Below, piece by piece: positions 6,621 through 9,124 of a DNA stretch of 9,124 bases. Every line of letters starts with the position of its first letter. The first letter of the stretch is position 1. The translations under genes and the position numbers were made by a program. This DNA is from Desulfobacterales bacterium. Lineage in GTDB: Bacteria; Desulfobacterota; Desulfobacteria; Desulfobacterales; C00003106. A model generated the notes under the pieces. It saw only the letters and a program-made list of their open reading frames with translations. It made no database searches and had not been told where the DNA came from. Location: contig DAOVGD010000204.1 in assembly GCA_030672555.1 (NCBI GenBank), forward strand, positions 1-9,124, written 5' to 3'.

Positions 6621-7949
6621 ATGCGTAAACGGAAGGTTGGATGGAACGATTCGCTAAAGTTTTCGATGGCCTTTGCTGTACTCCTTGCCATGCTGGGCAT
6701 GTTTCTCATAATAGGATGTACGAAGAAAGATGATGATGGAAAAACAACAATTCGGTTTATTACATGGAAACCGAATCATCCAGAGGTTTGGGAAGAAATT
6801 CATGCGCTTTTTGAGGCTGAGCACCCTGACATTCACGTTATAAGGGAGGTAGGCCCCCATTCGTCTACAGCCTTTCATGATCTCCTAACACAGAAGCTAA
6901 AAAATCGCAGTCCTGATATGGATGTCTTTTTCATGGATGTCATATGGCCCCCTGAATTCGCATCAGCCGGCTGGGCATTCCCCCTTGATAAACTCTTCCC
7001 TTCCTCGGATCAGGAAAAATTTTTGAGTAGCCCAATCCTGGCTAATTCTTACAAGGGCAAAATCTATGGTGTTCCCCTTTTTATTGGTAGCGGAATGCTT
7101 TACTATCGTAAAGATCTGCTTAAACGGTATGGTTTCAATCCACCTGAAACATGGCAAGAAATGGTTGAACAGGCAAAAAAAATTGTGTCCGAAGAGAGAA
7201 AAAACAGGAAAATTTACGGATTTTCAGGACAGTTTAAGCAATATGAAGGCCTTGTCTGTGATATAATGGAATACATCTTGAGCAACCGTGGAAGAATCCT
7301 AAATCCACAAACAGGAAAATCTGAGATTGCGGAAATACCTGCAATTGACGCGGTCAGATTTGTAAGAGATAATATTATAGGCGGAATTGCTCCTAAAGGA
7401 GTCCTGACATATCAGGAGCCTGAATCTATCGCTCTTTTTATACAGGGCAAAGCAGTCTTCCACAGGAACTGGCCTTATGCGTGGGAGATTTCAAACAATC
7501 CTCAACGCTCCAAGATAGCTGGCAAGGTGGGCATTACTAAGCTGCCCCATTTCCCCGGAGGCGCAAGTTTCGCCACGCTGGGAGGATGGCAACTCGGGAT
7601 CAGCAGATATTCTAAAAACAAGGAGGCTGCTTGGACCTTTGTCCGGTTTTTGACAAGTGAAAAAATTCAAAGACACCTTGCATTGAAGGCGGGACTTACT
7701 CCGACCAGAAAAGCGCTCTATGAGGATGAGAAAATTATTCAGGCTTATCCCTGGTTTTCCGACATGAGGGATGTCTTTTTAACCGCCTGGCCTCGTCCAA
7801 GAACCCCTCTTTATCCTGCCGTATCCAATGCGTTACAGTATTACTTCCACAAAGTGATTTCAGACCCGACATCGGATATAGAAAAAGAAGCTCGTGCTGC
7901 TTCGCAGGAAATAGATAGAATACTTTCGTTAGAGGGTGGGGGGCAGTGA
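6621..7949 (+). CDS. Extracellular solute-binding lipoprotein, family 1 (sugar ABC transporter)
   Basis: A 442-residue substrate-binding component of a carbohydrate ABC importer, anchored in the membrane by lipid. The N-terminus has the basic MRKRK, a hydrophobic segment (about 14-31) and the lipobox LIIGC with Cys33 as the predicted lipidation site. The mature part begins TKKDDDGK and continues with the family 1 pattern: IRFITWKPNHPEVW, then a DVFFMDVIWPPEFASAGW segment and YGVPLFIGSGMLYYRKDLL, typical of trehalose/maltose-type binding proteins. Later come FIQGKAVFHRNWPYAW and GGWQLGISRYSKNKEAAW, the hinge and C-lobe signatures. Start choice: ATG 6621 has GAGG 8 nt upstream and a normal signal peptide; a TTG at 6504 is an alternative. 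The next gene is a MalF-type permease, which supports a sugar importer. The exact sugar cannot be read from the sequence; an alpha-glucoside such as maltose or trehalose is a guess. Confidence 0.92.
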   Translation: MRKRKVGWNDSLKFSMAFAVLLAMLGMFLIIGCTKKDDDGKTTIRFITWKPNHPEVWEEIHALFEAEHPDIHVIREVGPHSSTAFHDLLTQKLKNRSPDMDVFFMDVIWPPEFASAGWAFPLDKLFPSSDQEKFLSSPILANSYKGKIYGVPLFIGSGMLYYRKDLLKRYGFNPPETWQEMVEQAKKIVSEERKNRKIYGFSGQFKQYEGLVCDIMEYILSNRGRILNPQTGKSEIAEIPAIDAVRFVRDNIIGGIAPKGVLTYQEPESIALFIQGKAVFHRNWPYAWEISNNPQRSKIAGKVGITKLPHFPGGASFATLGGWQLGISRYSKNKEAAWTFVRFLTSEKIQRHLALKAGLTPTRKALYEDEKIIQAYPWFSDMRDVFLTAWPRPRTPLYPAVSNALQYYFHKVISDPTSDIEKEARAASQEIDRILSLEGGGQ

Positions 7950-8060
7950 TCAGAAGTCAGAAATCAGAGGTCAGGGATCAGAAGTCAGGGATCAGAAGTC
8001 AGGGATCAGAAGTCAGAGATCAGAAGTCAGAGATCAGAGGTCAGGGATCAGAAGTCAGAG
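7949..8060. repeat. Tandem array of eight 14-bp units (consensus ATCAGAAGTCAGRG)
   Basis: Eight consecutive 14-bp units begin at 7949, 7963, 7977, 7991, 8005, 8019, 8033 and 8047. They differ only at a few A/G positions. Each unit is itself two 7-bp halves of the type RTCAGRR, so the basic period is 7 bp. The array starts on the last base of the solute-binding gene's stop codon. A decayed continuation (GTCAGAGGATAGAAGATAGA and similar) reaches about 8085. It has no spacers and codes for nothing evident. Confidence 0.95.
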
Positions 8061-8085
8061 GTCAGAGGATAGAAGATAGAAGACG

Positions 8086-8243
8086 GTAAGCTGAAAGTTC
8101 AAAGCTGATGGCTGTTACATAGCAACTCGCAACCGAACAAACCCAAGCAACTTTAGCATTAAAGTTTTTCGTGTTTTCGTACCTTCGTGTTTTCGTGATT
8201 AGTTTTTACGCCAATAAACTCCTAAACCCAAGCAACTCAACAT
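8086..8243. other. Non-coding remainder of the spacer between the binding-protein and permease genes
   Basis: This stretch completes the 294-bp gap within the ABC operon. It contains a short GCTGAAAGTTCAAAGCTGATGGCTG-like segment (8090-8114, low complexity), a 14-bp direct repeat AAACCCAAGCAACT at 8139-8152 and 8224-8237, and between them two copies of TTCGTGTTTTCGT. No open reading frame, clear terminator or convincing promoter is seen. The permease start at 8244 has no recognisable Shine-Dalgarno in this sequence. Confidence 0.7.
8139..8237. repeat. TTCGTG repeat island flanked by 14-bp direct repeats
   Basis: AAACCCAAGCAACT occurs exactly at 8139-8152 and 8224-8237. The 71 bp between the copies hold TTCGTGTTTTCGT at 8168-8180 and 8184-8196, a 16-bp step. 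AGCAACT alone also occurs at 8121-8127. The layout resembles a small insertion with flanking duplication, but no transposase or terminal inverted repeat is visible, so recombination or replication slippage is equally possible. Confidence 0.75.
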
Positions 8244-9124
8244 ATGAAAATAGGATTTTCATCCATTATAAATGAAAGGATATTTGCTGTATCGTTACTA
8301 ATGCCATGCTTTGTCTTTGTTTGTATATTTGCCTTTTATCCTATTCTCTATTCCTTTTTTCTAAGCCTGCACAGGATAATACTCGGACTCCCATCCATTG
8401 GGCAACCATTTATCGGACTTGAAAACTACAAAGAACTGTTGCACGACAGGATTGCATTACGCTCGCTAATAACTACATTTGCATTTGTCTCTGTTTCTAC
8501 TTTCTTTGAAATACTCTTTGGACTTATTATTGCCCTTGTTATAAACAGACATTTCAGGGGTAGAGGCTTAGTAAGAGCGGCAATCCTTGTGCCATGGGCA
8601 ATCCCTACGGTTGTGTCATCCCAAATGTGGAGGTTTATCTGTAACGACAACTACGGGCTTTTGAACTATGTTTTGTTCGGTGTGGATGTTTCAAAGTACA
8701 GGGCGTGGCTTGCGGATCCTTTTTTTGCTTTTGCCGCTATAGTGACGGCAGATGTATGGAAGACATCATCTTTTGCCGCGCTCCTTATCCTGGCAGGTCT
8801 GCAGACCATTCCGGATGAGCTTTATGAAACCGCGAAAATAGACGGCGCCAATGCATGGCAACGATTTAGAGGGATAACACTCCCTCTCATTAAACCCGCT
8901 ATACTCATCGCACTTCTTTTCAGGACCATGGATGCTTTCAGGGTCTTCGACCTCGTCTTTGTCATGACACAGGGAGGACCCGCCAATTCGACGAATGTGC
9001 TCCAATTTTATGGATACAAAAAGATATTTGCGGAAGGATTTATGGGTTATGGTTCAACAATTTCCGTGCTGGTCTTTATAACGGTCTTTGTGTTGTCGTT
9101 ACTCTACATACGGCTTATGAGAAC
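8244..9124 (+). CDS. MalF-type sugar ABC transporter permease (3' end beyond the window)
   Basis: The frame from ATG 8244 is open for 293 codons to the window edge with no stop, so the gene is cut at its 3' end, though 293 residues is already close to the usual length. It encodes an inner-membrane permease subunit of a carbohydrate importer (the MalF/UgpA type). Hydrophobic segments lie at about 13-41, 75-100, 108-128, 160-186, 214-232 and 271-290, the six expected. The cytoplasmic EAA loop, which docks on the ATPase, is ETAKIDGANAW (195-205) followed by ITLPLIKP (211-218), with the conserved Gly201 and LP. Other family marks are FIGLENYKELL (56-66), ILVPWAIPTVV (114-124) and TQGGPANSTNVL (242-253). 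An in-frame stop at 8223 rules out any longer start except between there and 8244. No Shine-Dalgarno is evident. A second permease (MalG type) would be expected next. Confidence 0.93.
   Translation, partial: MKIGFSSIINERIFAVSLLMPCFVFVCIFAFYPILYSFFLSLHRIILGLPSIGQPFIGLENYKELLHDRIALRSLITTFAFVSVSTFFEILFGLIIALVINRHFRGRGLVRAAILVPWAIPTVVSSQMWRFICNDNYGLLNYVLFGVDVSKYRAWLADPFFAFAAIVTADVWKTSSFAALLILAGLQTIPDELYETAKIDGANAWQRFRGITLPLIKPAILIALLFRTMDAFRVFDLVFVMTQGGPANSTNVLQFYGYKKIFAEGFMGYGSTISVLVFITVFVLSLLYIRLMR

Noticed and set aside
7949..8085. Possible CRISPR array
   Set aside because: The units are directly adjacent with no unique spacers, the period is 14 bp, and no cas gene is nearby.
8766..9005. A 79-codon open frame on the - strand
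   Set aside because: It is antisense to the EAA-loop region of the permease, which fully accounts for the sequence.

Overview
The window looks like chromosomal DNA of an anaerobic Gram-negative bacterium, most likely of the Desulfobacterota (deltaproteobacterial) type. This is an inference from gene content: a molybdenum/tungsten cofactor cluster with fdhD, a receiver-PAS-kinase-receiver hybrid protein with a cysteine-containing PAS domain, a lipoprotein-anchored sugar-binding protein, and intergenic short-repeat debris. No rRNA or other phylogenetic marker is present, so the assignment is tentative.

Positions 1-4451 (+ strand) hold a molybdenum cofactor block: the 3' part of moaC, then fdhD, moeA and a second, longer moeA fused to a C-terminal periplasmic-binding-protein-like domain. 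The first three genes overlap (TAATG and ATGA junctions) and are surely co-transcribed. The fourth follows after 97 bp that contain a long inverted repeat. Together they cover cyclic pyranopterin formation (MoaC), metal insertion into molybdopterin (two MoeA-type proteins) and sulfuration of the cofactor for formate dehydrogenase (FdhD). The likely purpose is making active Mo- or W-dependent oxidoreductases, formate dehydrogenase first among them.

Positions 4472-6352 (- strand, convergent with the block above) encode a hybrid histidine kinase with receiver domains at both ends. Its promoter region is unusually readable: a good sigma70-type promoter (TTGACT-17-TATTAT) abutted by two perfect tandem copies of a 13-bp dyad-symmetric sequence.

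From 6621 to the right edge (+ strand) is the start of an ABC sugar-uptake operon: a family 1 solute-binding lipoprotein and a MalF-type permease that runs off the window. The two genes are separated by 294 bp of non-coding DNA made of a 14-bp tandem repeat array (7949-8060), degenerate continuation of it, and a small island of TTCGTG-type repeats flanked by 14-bp direct repeats.

No CRISPR array, transposase, tRNA or rRNA was seen. Most of the window is ordinary. The better leads are the double MoeA arrangement with a PBP fusion, the FdhD with a changed CxxC motif, the operator-like tandem dyad, and the repeat-filled spacer inside the ABC operon.
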